DNA of 24,597 nt from Methanomicrobia archaeon LH_S13 (lineage in GTDB: Archaea; Halobacteriota; Syntropharchaeia; Alkanophagales; Methanospirareceae): positions 1-24,597 of the forward strand of contig JAGXOR010000007.1 of NCBI GenBank assembly GCA_023659785.1, given 5' to 3'. The position numbers and the translations under genes were made by a program. This document shows, in pieces, positions 1 to 7,490 of the stretch. The notes beneath the pieces are model-generated. The model saw nothing but the letters and a program-made list of their open reading frames with translations. It was not told the DNA's origin and ran no database searches. Position 1 is the first letter of the stretch. The number at the start of each line of letters is the position of its first letter.

Positions 1-103
1 GAATGGAAGGCGACCGATGAACTCGTGAGGTCGCTATATGATACGATGAAGCCTCAGGTGGAGGTGGTCTTATGATTATGAAAGACCACTTAAACTGGAA
101 CCC
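1..103 (+). repeat. Structured repeat copy 1 (probable mobile-element RNA)
   Basis: About 103 bases that recur at 20752-20856 with high identity. The first hairpin has stem GCGACC (10-15) and GGTCGC (29-34) around a 13-base loop GATGAACTCGTGA. A second hairpin pairs 64-71 (GTGGTCTT) with 82-89 (AAGACCAC). The other copy keeps the loop but has different stem bases that still pair, and its length differs by two bases, so RNA structure rather than protein seems to be conserved. One frame is open from the window edge to a TGA at 73-75, so a transposase tail overlapping an RNA is possible. It may be the omega-RNA/right end of an IS200/IS605 (TnpB) element or part of a group II intron; I cannot decide which. 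Confidence 0.55.
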
Positions 104-288
104 ATACCTGTACGTTGAGGATATTGAAGATAATAGACGTGGCAAAGGGCTCGCTGAATAAAAAAGCGTTATTCGAGTGGAATGAAGTGAGCGCGGGGGA
201 AACTGAAGATTTCCTTTGCCAGTTCAAAAGGTGTAACCGGCTCAAAGAATGAGAAGAAGGAGATGAAACAACAGGGATGCCACCGAAT
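104..288. other. Intergenic stretch without a recognisable gene
   Basis: No convincing coding region. There is one hairpin on the + strand: CTCG (150-153) plus AATAA (157-161) pair with TTATTCGAG (169-177), leaving a three-base bulge. A short frame from repeat copy 1 runs on to a TAA near 160. I see no promoter assignable to a neighbour. The PHP gene ends at 289 on the opposite strand, so this is its 3' flank. Confidence 0.4.
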
Positions 289-1002
289 TTAGAGAAAAAA
301 TTGCTTGAAATAAACCCAAAAAGGTGTTCTCTTACAACTCTTTATTCCCACCTCCCCATCCTTTATCCTCCTCAATATCGCTTCCACCTGCATCTTTTGT
401 TTTGATTTTTTCTCTGCTTCTGTTTCAACCTCTACTTCAACCTCAACCGTCGCAAGACCAACGCATTCCGTAGAATGCGCATCGCTTCCTGCAACCGCAG
501 TGATACTTCTACGAGCTACCTTTCTACTCGCTATTTCATTCGCCACACCGAAGAAATATCGGGAATTGTAGATTTCTATTGCATCTATGTCCAACTCGGA
601 ATGCACGCAAAGGTCACCAATGCTGTGGCGGAACGGATGGAAAGGATGAGGCGCGATAATTACAACTGTGCCATTCTTCTCCTTATCTTTCTCTCGCGCT
701 ATTCTTATCGTTTCCTCGGGCGACAAGCCCCTCTCTATCCCTTGTTCCAACCCGAGCACGAGTAAATGACCTTTAGAAGTCTTTACTTCTATACCAGGAA
801 TAATAATCAAATTCAACTCGTTATCGGCAACGTATTTTCGTGCAGCATAATAACCTTCCATCGTGTCGTGGTCGCATATTGCAATACCATCGAGCTTTTT
901 CGCTATCGCAGTCTTTATTATCTTTTCAACTGAATCATGTCCATCATGCGAGTAATTCGTGTGCACGTGCAGGTCAAGTGTTAGCGCTAACATTGGAGAC
1001 AT
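289..1002 (-). CDS. PHP-domain metal-dependent phosphoesterase
   Basis: A 237-residue PHP protein, probably a soluble metal-dependent phosphoesterase. The N-terminus carries the family metal motif LDLHVHTNYSHDG (about residues 9-21). ICDHDT follows near residue 42, then a later APHPFHP histidine cluster and GSDAHS (about 171-176). The length and the closing VGIKSCKRTPFW segment fit the PHP plus PHP-associated C-terminal domain proteins common in methanogens. The substrate cannot be read from the sequence. An unusual low-complexity Val-Glu run (VEVEVEVETEAE) links the core to the last helix. Start: ATG at 1002 or ATG at 993 (residue 4); no strong Shine-Dalgarno distinguishes them. It diverges from the IPP isomerase gene. 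Confidence 0.85.
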   Translation of the reverse strand: MSPMLALTLDLHVHTNYSHDGHDSVEKIIKTAIAKKLDGIAICDHDTMEGYYAARKYVADNELNLIIIPGIEVKTSKGHLLVLGLEQGIERGLSPEETIRIAREKDKEKNGTVVIIAPHPFHPFRHSIGDLCVHSELDIDAIEIYNSRYFFGVANEIASRKVARRSITAVAGSDAHSTECVGLATVEVEVEVETEAEKKSKQKMQVEAILRRIKDGEVGIKSCKRTPFWVYFKQFFL

Positions 1003-1059
1003 CGGTCGTCGTAATTAAAACAAACCCTTCTTTAAAGAGAAAAGCTTTGCCAAAGATAA

Positions 1060-1079
1060 TATAGTATAGTATAGTATAA
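1060..1079 (+). promoter_or_regulatory. TATAG pentamer repeat / probable fni promoter
   Basis: Three TATAG units followed by TATA lie 24-43 bases before the IPP isomerase start. AT-rich and TATA-like, they sit where a BRE/TATA element would be expected. A GGTAAGG stretch just before ATG 1103 may act as ribosome binding site. The repeat could slip in length and so alter promoter strength; that is inference. Confidence 0.45.
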
Positions 1080-1102
1080 TGTTGTTGTTAGAAAGGTAAG
1101 GA

Positions 1103-2215
1103 ATGAACCAAACATCGAGAAGGAAAATAGAGCAACTCATGATTTGCGCGGAAGAAGAAGTAGAAGTGAGCGAGAATTGCTTTGCAGACGTTATGCTTAT
1201 TCATGTTGCGTTACCGGAAATAGACAAAGAGGAGATAGAATTGAAGACGGATTTCTTAGGCTTTTCACTTAACTATCCCATAATAATTGCTTCGATGACT
1301 GGGGGGCATCCGGAGACAAAAAGAATAAACGAAGTGCTTGCAGAAGCTGCTGAAACGCTTGGCGTGGGTATGGGCGTTGGCTCTCAAAGAGCCGCGTTGG
1401 AAGATACCGAGCATGAGGACTCTTTCCGTGTAGTTCGCGACGTTGCACCTAATTCGTTCATCTATGCGAACTTAGGTGCTCCACAGTTGAAAGAATATGG
1501 AATAGAGGGGGTTGAGCGAGTTATAGAGATGATAGATGCAGATGCAATTGCAATACATCTCAACTTTTTACAAGAGGCGATTCAGCCGGAAGGCAACGTA
1601 GATGCAAGGGGTTGCTTAGCTTCGATAAAAGAGGTATGTGAGGCGATAAAGAAGCCGGTGATTGTAAAGGAAACCGGAGTGGGGATTAGTTATGGGATTG
1701 CGAAGAAGTTACATGCGGTTGGTGTGTCTGCAATAGATGTGGGAGGTTTAGGAGGCACGAGTTTAGCAGTAGCAGAGATACACCGTGCAAAAGCAGAAGG
1801 AGATGAATTAGGCGAACATTTAGGAAAGCTTTTTGGTTGGGACTGGGGCATCCCCACAGTGGAAAGCACAATAGAGTGCAACGTACTTCCTTTTTCCATT
1901 CCGATAATTGCTACTGGTGGAATAAGAAATGGTATTGACATTGCAAAAAGCATGGCTTTAGGCGCTGAGCTGTGTAGTGCTGCTTTGCCTTTCCTCAAAC
2001 CTGCACTGAAAAATGCAAATGCTGATAAAGTAATAGAGAAGATAAAGGAAATGGGCGAGGAATTAAAGGTTGCAATGTTCTTAACTGGTTGTAAGACAGT
2101 AGCGGAGTTAAAAGAAGAGGAAGTAATCATTACCGGTAAGACAAAGGAGATAGCAGAGCAAAGAGGATTTATCGAAAGTGTGAAGAGGAAAAAAAGCATA
2201 ACGAAGAGAAGCTAA
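1103..2215 (+). CDS. fni: Type 2 isopentenyl-diphosphate delta-isomerase (FMN-dependent)
   Basis: Interconverts isopentenyl diphosphate and dimethylallyl diphosphate for archaeal lipid synthesis, using reduced FMN and Mg2+. The 370 residues match the family length. Visible motifs are SMTGGHPETKRIN (64-76), GVGSQRAALED (91-101), HLNFLQEAIQPEG (152-164, with the catalytic Gln and Mg-binding Glu region), KETGVGIS (189-196), the phosphate-binding GGLGGTS (214-220) and ATGGIRNGIDIAKS (270-283), all in TIM-barrel order. The start is supported by AAGGTAAGG upstream. It is transcribed alone, divergent from the PHP gene. A gap of 150 bases with only a 26-codon open stretch separates its stop from the convergent gyrA stop. 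The GGGP synthase at 19501 acts further along the same lipid pathway. Confidence 0.95.
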   Translation: MNQTSRRKIEQLMICAEEEVEVSENCFADVMLIHVALPEIDKEEIELKTDFLGFSLNYPIIIASMTGGHPETKRINEVLAEAAETLGVGMGVGSQRAALEDTEHEDSFRVVRDVAPNSFIYANLGAPQLKEYGIEGVERVIEMIDADAIAIHLNFLQEAIQPEGNVDARGCLASIKEVCEAIKKPVIVKETGVGISYGIAKKLHAVGVSAIDVGGLGGTSLAVAEIHRAKAEGDELGEHLGKLFGWDWGIPTVESTIECNVLPFSIPIIATGGIRNGIDIAKSMALGAELCSAALPFLKPALKNANADKVIEKIKEMGEELKVAMFLTGCKTVAELKEEEVIITGKTKEIAEQRGFIESVKRKKSITKRS

Positions 2216-2365
2216 AAAATTGGATGATAAAACCGTTAAAGAGGTAAAGAGTTTCCGCGTTAAGTTCGTAGAGATGCGGATTGCGAATTTCTTGAGGTAA
2301 AAATAAAATTCAAAAAAGAGGGAAAGAATATCTGGACAAAATAAAAGAGTGTTGTGATTTTTTTA

Positions 2366-4942
2366 CTAAACCTCATCCACACCCACCACTTTCTCACCAT
2401 TCCCTACATTTAATAACCTCACACCATGCGTGCTTCTACCCTGTGTGGGGATGTTTCGTGCGGAAATTCTCGTCACCATCCCATCAGAAGTAGAAATCAT
2501 CAGTTCATCGGCATTCTTTACCTGTTTTAAGCACACTACTTTACCGTTTCTTTCTCCAACTCTAATGCTAATCACGCCTTTACCACCCCTGTGCGTTTCC
2601 CTATATGCATCCAACCTCGTTCTTTTTCCATAACCGTTTTCTGTTATCGTAACGAGCCTTTTTATTTCTTTTGATTTACCCGAATCCAAAGTAACAGCAT
2701 TAATACTTGCTATCTCATCACCCTTTTCCAATCTCATTCCCCTTACTCCTGCTGCATATCTGCCCATTTCACGCAATTCCTCCTCGTGGAACAATATCGC
2801 TTTTCCATTTTTCGAGCTTATAATTATACCATTTTTCCCGCCAGCGACTTCTTTTATTAGAGCCACGTCAGCTAACGAATCGCCCTTGCGCCTGTCAACC
2901 TTAACGGCAACGATTCCTGTGATGCGTATGGACTTCAGATTAACGAGTGCACTTCTTTTTACTACGCCTCGCCTGGTAGCAAAAACGATAAAGGAATCCT
3001 CTGTTTTCGTTCCCGCAGCTATATCCCTATCCAAGTCCTCGGGAATGGGAATTAAGGAAGCGATTTTTTCTTTTTCTTTTTCTTCTCCTTCTTCCACTTC
3101 TCTCCGGTTTGTAGGGCTCTGCCCCACGGCTCCGCAAGCCCTGTAAGGGCTTAAGTCAAAACCCGGGATATTCACCATTGGTTTCCCTTTTGCATGCCGG
3201 CTGCTTGAAGGAATTACGTATGTTCTCACCTGATATGCTCTACCGGATTCTGTAAAAAGGATGAGGCGTTCCCTTGTGGAAGCGCGTGTGAAACTGACGA
3301 TAGTATCGCCTTCTTTCTTCCCTATCACTGCTATTCCTTTTCCTCCTCTCCGTTGCAGCTTAAAAATGTTTGCAGGTAATCGCTTCACATAATCTCGCTG
3401 CGTAAAAAATAGGATTACTTCTTCCTCTTCTATAAAATCCTGCTCGCTTAACGTCACCATTTCCTCTATTTCTGTCCTTCTCGCATCTCCATACTTCTCC
3501 TTCAGGTCCATCAGTTCTTCTTTTATGATGTCAAATATTCGAGCTTCGGATGCTAAAACCTCCTTTAACCATTTTATTTTCGTCTCTAAGTCTGCTCGCT
3601 CTTGCTCTATTTTGTCACGCTCCAAAGCACTCAATTGTGAGAGTTTCATTCCCAGTATCTCTTTCGCCTGCTCCTCGCTCAGTTCAAATCTGTCAATAAG
3701 TGCGGTTTTTGCGGTTTTACTATCGCTTGATGCTTTTATTAACCTTATTACCTCGTCAATATGCGATATTGCGATGATCAATCCCTCCAATATGTGTCTT
3801 CTGTGCTCTGCACGCTCTAATTTATATTGCAGCCTTCTAATCGTTACTTCTTTCCTGTGCTTTACGTAACACTCGATGAGCTCCTTCAGCGTTAATACTC
3901 TTGGTTCGCCGTTCACCAGAGCGAGATTGATTACACCAAAGGTGGTTCCCAATTGTGTGTGCTTATAGAGCCGGTTTAAAACGATAGAGGCATTAGCGCC
4001 GGATTTTAATTCTACCACAATCCGCATTCCTTTGCGGTCCGATTCGTCTCGTAACCCGCTAATATTCTCTACCCTATATTTTTTTGCAAATTCCGCTATC
4101 TCTTCTACCAGTTTGCTTTTGTTTACCTGGTATGGTATTTCCTTTATGACTATTCTTTCCCTCTTAGCCTTGCTTTCTATCTCTGTTTTTGCTCTTAGCT
4201 TTATGCTGCCCCTCCCAGTTTCATACGCTTGTTTTATGCCCTCATAGCCAAAAATGATGCCGCCCGTGGGAAAATCAGGTGCTTTTATTATCTGTGTCAG
4301 CTCCCCTATGCTCACTTCTGGCTCGTCTATTACTTTTATTATCCCATCCACCACTTCTACTAAATTATGTGGTGGTATGTTAGTAGCCATTCCAACAGCG
4401 ATACCGGAAGAGCCATTTATCAACAAATTAGGGAGTTTTGCGGGTAAAATTTGCGGTTCCTTTAAGGTATTATCAAAATTAGGGCTCCATTCAACTGTGT
4501 CTTTTTCAAGGTCAACCAACAGCTCCTCGGATATTTTCAAGAGCCTCGCTTCTGTATATCGCATCGCGGCAGCAGAATCGCCATCAACGCTGCCGAAATT
4601 ACCTTGACCATTTATCAGAGGGTATCGGTAAGAGAAATCCTGCGCCATTCGCACCATCGTATCGTAAACAGCAACATCACCATGAGGATGGTATTTTCCC
4701 ATGACGTCTCCTACTATCCTCGCTGATTTCTTATGCGGTCTATCGTGTCTGACGCCAAGTTCGTGCATTCCGTATAATATGCGGCGATGCACCGGTTTTA
4801 GCCCATCACGTGCATCCGGAAGAGCTCTTCCTACAACCACGCTCATCGCATAGTCTATATACGAGCTCTTCATCTCGTCTTCCACGCTAACTTCTATGAC
4901 ACGTTCTCCTTCTCGTCCCTCTTTATATTCGTTCTTATTCAT
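2366..4942 (-). CDS. gyrA: DNA gyrase subunit A
   Basis: Cleavage-rejoining subunit of DNA gyrase, which introduces negative supercoils together with GyrB. Counting from the GTG at 4957, motifs are SYIDYAMSVVVGRALPDARDG (32-52), HPHGDVAVYDT (90-100), catalytic Tyr134 in AMRYTEARL, and the GyrA box QRRGGKG (535-541), which marks gyrase rather than topoisomerase IV. The usual C-terminal pinwheel follows. I prefer ATG 4942 over GTG 4957 because a TATA-like CAATATAAG at about 4961-4969 leaves no room for transcription of the GTG. The position equal to E. coli Ser83 is Val; Asp87 is kept. Residues about 602-630 form an insertion derived from a palindromic DNA element and a charged Glu/Lys run. gyrB is not adjacent. 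Gyrase in archaea is an ancient acquisition from bacteria. Confidence 0.96.
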   Translation of the reverse strand: MNKNEYKEGREGERVIEVSVEDEMKSSYIDYAMSVVVGRALPDARDGLKPVHRRILYGMHELGVRHDRPHKKSARIVGDVMGKYHPHGDVAVYDTMVRMAQDFSYRYPLINGQGNFGSVDGDSAAAMRYTEARLLKISEELLVDLEKDTVEWSPNFDNTLKEPQILPAKLPNLLINGSSGIAVGMATNIPPHNLVEVVDGIIKVIDEPEVSIGELTQIIKAPDFPTGGIIFGYEGIKQAYETGRGSIKLRAKTEIESKAKRERIVIKEIPYQVNKSKLVEEIAEFAKKYRVENISGLRDESDRKGMRIVVELKSGANASIVLNRLYKHTQLGTTFGVINLALVNGEPRVLTLKELIECYVKHRKEVTIRRLQYKLERAEHRRHILEGLIIAISHIDEVIRLIKASSDSKTAKTALIDRFELSEEQAKEILGMKLSQLSALERDKIEQERADLETKIKWLKEVLASEARIFDIIKEELMDLKEKYGDARRTEIEEMVTLSEQDFIEEEEVILFFTQRDYVKRLPANIFKLQRRGGKGIAVIGKKEGDTIVSFTRASTRERLILFTESGRAYQVRTYVIPSSSRHAKGKPMVNIPGFDLSPYRACGAVGQSPTNRREVEEGEEKEKEKIASLIPIPEDLDRDIAAGTKTEDSFIVFATRRGVVKRSALVNLKSIRITGIVAVKVDRRKGDSLADVALIKEVAGGKNGIIISSKNGKAILFHEEELREMGRYAAGVRGMRLEKGDEIASINAVTLDSGKSKEIKRLVTITENGYGKRTRLDAYRETHRGGKGVISIRVGERNGKVVCLKQVKNADELMISTSDGMVTRISARNIPTQGRSTHGVRLLNVGNGEKVVGVDEV
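3104..3155 (-). repeat. Palindromic element inserted in frame in gyrA
   Basis: Two hairpins lie side by side inside the gyrA frame: AAGCCCT (3136-3142) pairs perfectly with AGGGCTT (3146-3152), and GGGC (3114-3117) with GCCC (3121-3124). It encodes about residues 602-618 of GyrA, between VNIPGF and the acidic run before KIASLIPIPED, where GyrA homologues usually run straight through. It resembles the small palindromic repeats known to insert in frame into protein genes. No second copy is visible in this window. Confidence 0.55.
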
Positions 4943-5012
4943 TCCATTACGACTCACTTATATTGTATAGGCGATAGACAATAAATAAGCAATAGGCGAT
5001 AGGAGATAAGAA

Positions 5013-5516
5013 ATGGGGAAAGAGAAACAGATACCCAGGGCATTTTTCGTTACTTCCGGTGTGGGAATGAACTTTGAGCAAGCTAATGCTTTTGACCTCG
5101 CTCTTTGCGATGCTGGGATAGGCGAATGCGATCTGGTAGAGGTTTCTTCCATACTCCCCGCGAAAGCAATAGAAATAGAGCAAAGCGAAGTGACGCTAAT
5201 ACCCGGAGAGATAACCTATTGTGTGATGTCAAGAGCAGATGGTAAAGCAGGCGAGGTCATTGGCGCAGGTATAGGATATGGTGGGATAGGAAAAGATAAG
5301 AAAAAAGGAGAAGAGCAAAGAGACTTCGGTATCATCTGCGAGCACCATGGGCATTATTCAAGAGAATATCTGAAGGAGAAGATAAGAGAGAAGTTATATA
5401 AAATGGCTGACACACGTGATAAGAAAATTGTTGAAAAGAAGTTAGAAGTGCAATCCGTAGAGGTAGAAGAGGAGAAATTCGGCTCGGTAGTGGTGGTACT
5501 GGTGTTTGTATTATGA
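5013..5516 (+). CDS. pdaD: Pyruvoyl-dependent arginine decarboxylase
   Basis: Converts arginine to agmatine for polyamine synthesis and for agmatidine modification of archaeal tRNA-Ile. It is made as a proenzyme that cleaves itself to create an N-terminal pyruvoyl group. The 167-residue length matches the family. The expected N-terminal FVTSGVG (12-18) is present, and the self-cleavage site is the Ser45-Ser46 pair in LVEVSSILP. VIGAGIGYGG and the ICEHHGHYS segment also match. ATG 5013 follows GATAGGAGATAAGAA, a reasonable binding site. The gene diverges from gyrA across about 70 bases, in which the AGGCGATAG motif appears twice. A hairpin remnant of a mobile element begins 15 bases after the stop. 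Confidence 0.93.
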   Translation: MGKEKQIPRAFFVTSGVGMNFEQANAFDLALCDAGIGECDLVEVSSILPAKAIEIEQSEVTLIPGEITYCVMSRADGKAGEVIGAGIGYGGIGKDKKKGEEQRDFGIICEHHGHYSREYLKEKIREKLYKMADTRDKKIVEKKLEVQSVEVEEEKFGSVVVVLVFVL

Positions 5517-5530
5517 TTTTAAGTAACAGA

Positions 5531-5576
5531 GTGACGTCCTCTCCCCCCTTACGGAGGGAGCTTCCAACTGTTCCTT
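5531..5576 (-). repeat. Hairpin element A (IS200/IS605-type right-end relic)
   Basis: Its + strand reads GTGACGTCCTC, then a stem of CTCCCCCC (5541-5548), loop TTAC and GGAGGGAG (5553-5560, seven of eight paired), then CTTCCA and TTCCTT. The same fixed parts (GTGACGTCCTC, loop TTAC, GCTTCCA, TTCCTT) occur at 8756-8800 with different stem bases. Read on the minus strand, GGAAGC-hairpin-GGAGAGGACGTCAC resembles the right end of IS200/IS605 elements, the omega-RNA region behind tnpB. It begins 15 bases after the pdaD stop and may also end transcription. Confidence 0.6.
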
Positions 5577-5602
5577 CATGATACATCCACATCCCCTCTG
5601 GT

Positions 5603-5710
5603 TTAGAGTGCGTTTTGCTGGAAGCTGCTGAGAGGTTCCTGCTTCTTCAACCAGACTCGATCCCCTTTCGGGTTACGGAGGTCTTGATCTCCACAGGCGC
5701 GCCGGGGTCG
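5603..5710 (-). pseudogene. Probable remnant of a TnpB C-terminal tail
   Basis: An open frame on the minus strand ends at a TAA at 5603-5605. Its tail contains RRACGDQDLRNPKGD followed by LKKQEPLSSF. From memory, the ACGD...LKQE pattern is the variable C-terminus of archaeal IS1341-type TnpB, and it sits just before hairpin A, where a tnpB gene would end relative to its right end. The catalytic RuvC motifs and the zinc ribbon are absent, so only the last few dozen codons remain. The frame continues upstream to about 5800, but that part looks unrelated. Short and low complexity, so a protein search is needed. Confidence 0.45.
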
Positions 5711-5793
5711 CCCCTCCCTGCTTTTCTTACCAGCTCTCTCAGCCTTGTAAGATATATAAGAATATGTTTTAGTAATATAAAAACTCAATTCAT

Positions 5794-5813
5794 CTCCCAC
5801 CTCTCGGAGGGAG
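5794..5813 (-). repeat. Hairpin C, similar to hairpin A
   Basis: CTCCCACC (5794-5801), loop TCTC, then GGAGGGAG (5806-5813): seven of eight positions pair. The right arm is identical to hairpin A in the same orientation, and ACTTC follows, as CTTCC does in A. Elements A and C therefore form direct repeats about 260 bases apart, flanking the TnpB-like tail. It lacks the GTGACGTC flank, so it is a more decayed copy or a partial end. It lies about 80 bases upstream of radA. Confidence 0.4.
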
Positions 5814-5893
5814 ACTTCTTGGAGTATAAGTTAATAGATGTATACAATTAATATAATTATTGTGCGATACGCGATAGAAGGTGAAGAGAGAAA

Positions 5894-6841
5894 GTGGAAT
5901 TAGAGGAGTTACCCGGTGTTGGACCTGCAATAGCGGAGAAATTACGTGAAGCGGGTTTGAATACGTTAGAAGCGATAGCAGTAGCGTCCCCAGCAGAATT
6001 GGTGGCAACTGCTGAGATAGGAGAAGCGACGGCAGCGAAGATAATAAACGCCGCGAGGGAAACTGCCGACATCGGCGGGTTTGAGACCGGTGATAAAATA
6101 TTGGAAAGGCGACAGGGAATAGGCAAGCTAACTACGGGGTCCGAATCTTTCAATAATTTATTAGGTGGTGGTCTCGAGACGCAAGCGATGACTGAGTTTT
6201 ATGGTGAATTCGGCAGCGGGAAGACACAAATAGCACACCAGCTCGCAGTAAACGTGCAGTTGCCACCGGAAAAGGGAGGTTTAAACGGCTCGGTAATAAT
6301 GATAGATACCGAGAACACGTTTAGACCAGAAAGAATAAAAGGCATGGCTGAGGGTGCTGAGCTTGATTACGAAGACGTTCTTAAAAATATACACGTTGCA
6401 CGTGCTTATAACTCAAATCACCAGATATTACTGGTAGAGAAGGCGAAAGAGATTGCAGATGGCCTGAAAGATACCGAAAAGCCAGTGCGGTTAATGATAA
6501 TAGACTCCGCGACGGCACATTTCAGAAGTGAATATGTAGGACGGGGAACGCTGGCAGACCGACAGCAGAAGATAAACATACATCTACACGGTGCTCTCAA
6601 GTTTGCAGACCTGAATAACGCAGTGGTGATGATAACCAATCAGGTGATGGTGAGACCGGATGCCTTCTTCGGTGACCCTACAAGAGCCATAGGTGGTCAT
6701 ATAGTGGGACATAACGCTACTTTTAGATTATACCTGCGAAAGTCGAAAGGTGAGAAGAGAATAGCAAGGTTAGTTGATTCGCCTAACCTGCCAGAAGCTG
6801 AAGCCGTGTTCTCTGTATTATTGGAAGGAATCAGGGGTTAG
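5894..6841 (+). CDS. radA: DNA repair and recombination protein RadA
   Basis: Archaeal RecA/Rad51 recombinase that forms filaments on single-stranded DNA and catalyses strand exchange. The 315 residues match the family. An N-terminal helix-hairpin-helix domain (about 4-58) begins LPGVGPAIAEKL. The ATPase core has Walker A GEFGSGKT (104-111) and Walker B LMIIDSA (200-206), with the signature around SEYVGRGTLADRQQ and the DNA-binding loop region ending RAIGGHIVGHNATFRLYLRK. The start is GTG 5894, preceded by GAAGGTGAAGAG; no in-frame ATG lies near it. Its stop is seven bases from the convergent CBS gene, so the pair share a terminator region. No frame damage is seen despite the mobile-element debris upstream. 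Confidence 0.97.
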   Translation: MELEELPGVGPAIAEKLREAGLNTLEAIAVASPAELVATAEIGEATAAKIINAARETADIGGFETGDKILERRQGIGKLTTGSESFNNLLGGGLETQAMTEFYGEFGSGKTQIAHQLAVNVQLPPEKGGLNGSVIMIDTENTFRPERIKGMAEGAELDYEDVLKNIHVARAYNSNHQILLVEKAKEIADGLKDTEKPVRLMIIDSATAHFRSEYVGRGTLADRQQKINIHLHGALKFADLNNAVVMITNQVMVRPDAFFGDPTRAIGGHIVGHNATFRLYLRKSKGEKRIARLVDSPNLPEAEAVFSVLLEGIRG

Positions 6842-6848
6842 CGGGAGT

Positions 6849-7421
6849 TCATTCAACTTCTCTTTCCGTTTCTTCTTTGCAAGTCTCACACATCATCAGC
6901 CCGTCTTTCAATACCAGGTCATTTGAGAAGCTTCCGCATTTTTCACATATACCCTGTCCCATGCCTTCTCCTTCATTCCCTCGCCCCAGTATCTCTCTTT
7001 CCACGTTCATCTCTATTAATTCCGTCAATATCGAGTTCATCTCCGAGGAAACCGATAGTATATCCACATCTGCCACTATGCCCATCAACTTGCCTTCTTC
7101 TATTATTGGTATCCTTCTTATCCTCTCCGTCGCCATCCTCTTCGCTATGCTCGACAGACGATCATTAGGAGACGCAGTTATCAAGGGTATAGTCATTATG
7201 TCCTTCAATTTCACTGTGCTTGGCGTTGTGTCCTTACTTACAAGCTCGCTAATCATATCCCCTTGTGTAACCATTCCCACTGGCTCTCCATTATTAAGCA
7301 CCACAATGCTATCTACACCGTATTTCTTCATCAGCTTCGCCGCTTCCATCACGTTTAGCTCCCTATCCCCTTGCACTACCTCATGCACCATTACATCCCT
7401 CAGTGGTATATCTGTCTCCAT
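6849..7421 (-). CDS. CBS-pair protein with C-terminal zinc ribbon
   Basis: A 190-residue protein with two tandem CBS domains (about 5-60 and 70-125), recognisable from DSIVVLNNGEPVGMVTQGDMI and RIRRIPIIEEGKLMGIVADVD. A C-terminal zinc ribbon has Cys159, Cys162, Cys178 and Cys181 (CEKCG and CETCKEE). CBS pairs usually bind adenine nucleotides and act as energy or ligand sensors. The zinc ribbon suggests interaction with nucleic acid or protein, but no target can be inferred. The two parts are joined by a helical, Gly/Glu-rich linker. It diverges from apgM over 69 AT-rich bases and converges on radA. Proteins of this shape are common in methanogens without an assigned role. Confidence 0.85.
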   Translation of the reverse strand: METDIPLRDVMVHEVVQGDRELNVMEAAKLMKKYGVDSIVVLNNGEPVGMVTQGDMISELVSKDTTPSTVKLKDIMTIPLITASPNDRLSSIAKRMATERIRRIPIIEEGKLMGIVADVDILSVSSEMNSILTELIEMNVEREILGRGNEGEGMGQGICEKCGSFSNDLVLKDGLMMCETCKEETEREVE

Positions 7422-7457
7422 CAGTTCTTACCTTCATTATAATAAAAGAGTTATATA

Positions 7458-7473
7458 GTTTAAATATAATTTG
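7458..7473 (+). promoter_or_regulatory. TATA element for apgM
   Basis: GTTTAAATATAATTTG is centred about 25 bases before ATG 7491, so transcription would start at or next to the start codon. That fits a leaderless mRNA, common in archaea. A TATA-like element of the opposite direction (CTATATAACTC on the minus strand) lies just beside it and suits the CBS gene. Confidence 0.5.
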
Positions 7474-7490
7474 ATTTTCTTAATAAAGGA

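Noticed and set aside
980..991. Perfect 12-base palindrome GTTAGCGCTAAC
   Set aside because: It lies in the coding start of the PHP gene and fits chance; no second copy near a promoter.
1690..2199. 169-residue minus-strand frame in the IPP isomerase gene
   Set aside because: Antisense shadow of a gene with conserved catalytic motifs.
2216..2365. 26-codon TTG frame between the convergent fni and gyrA stops
   Set aside because: Too short, no binding site or recognisable motif; treated as plain intergenic DNA.
6877..7458. 193-residue open frame on the + strand opposite the CBS gene
   Set aside because: The minus strand encodes two good CBS domains and a four-cysteine zinc ribbon; the + frame is low-complexity Ser/Ile.
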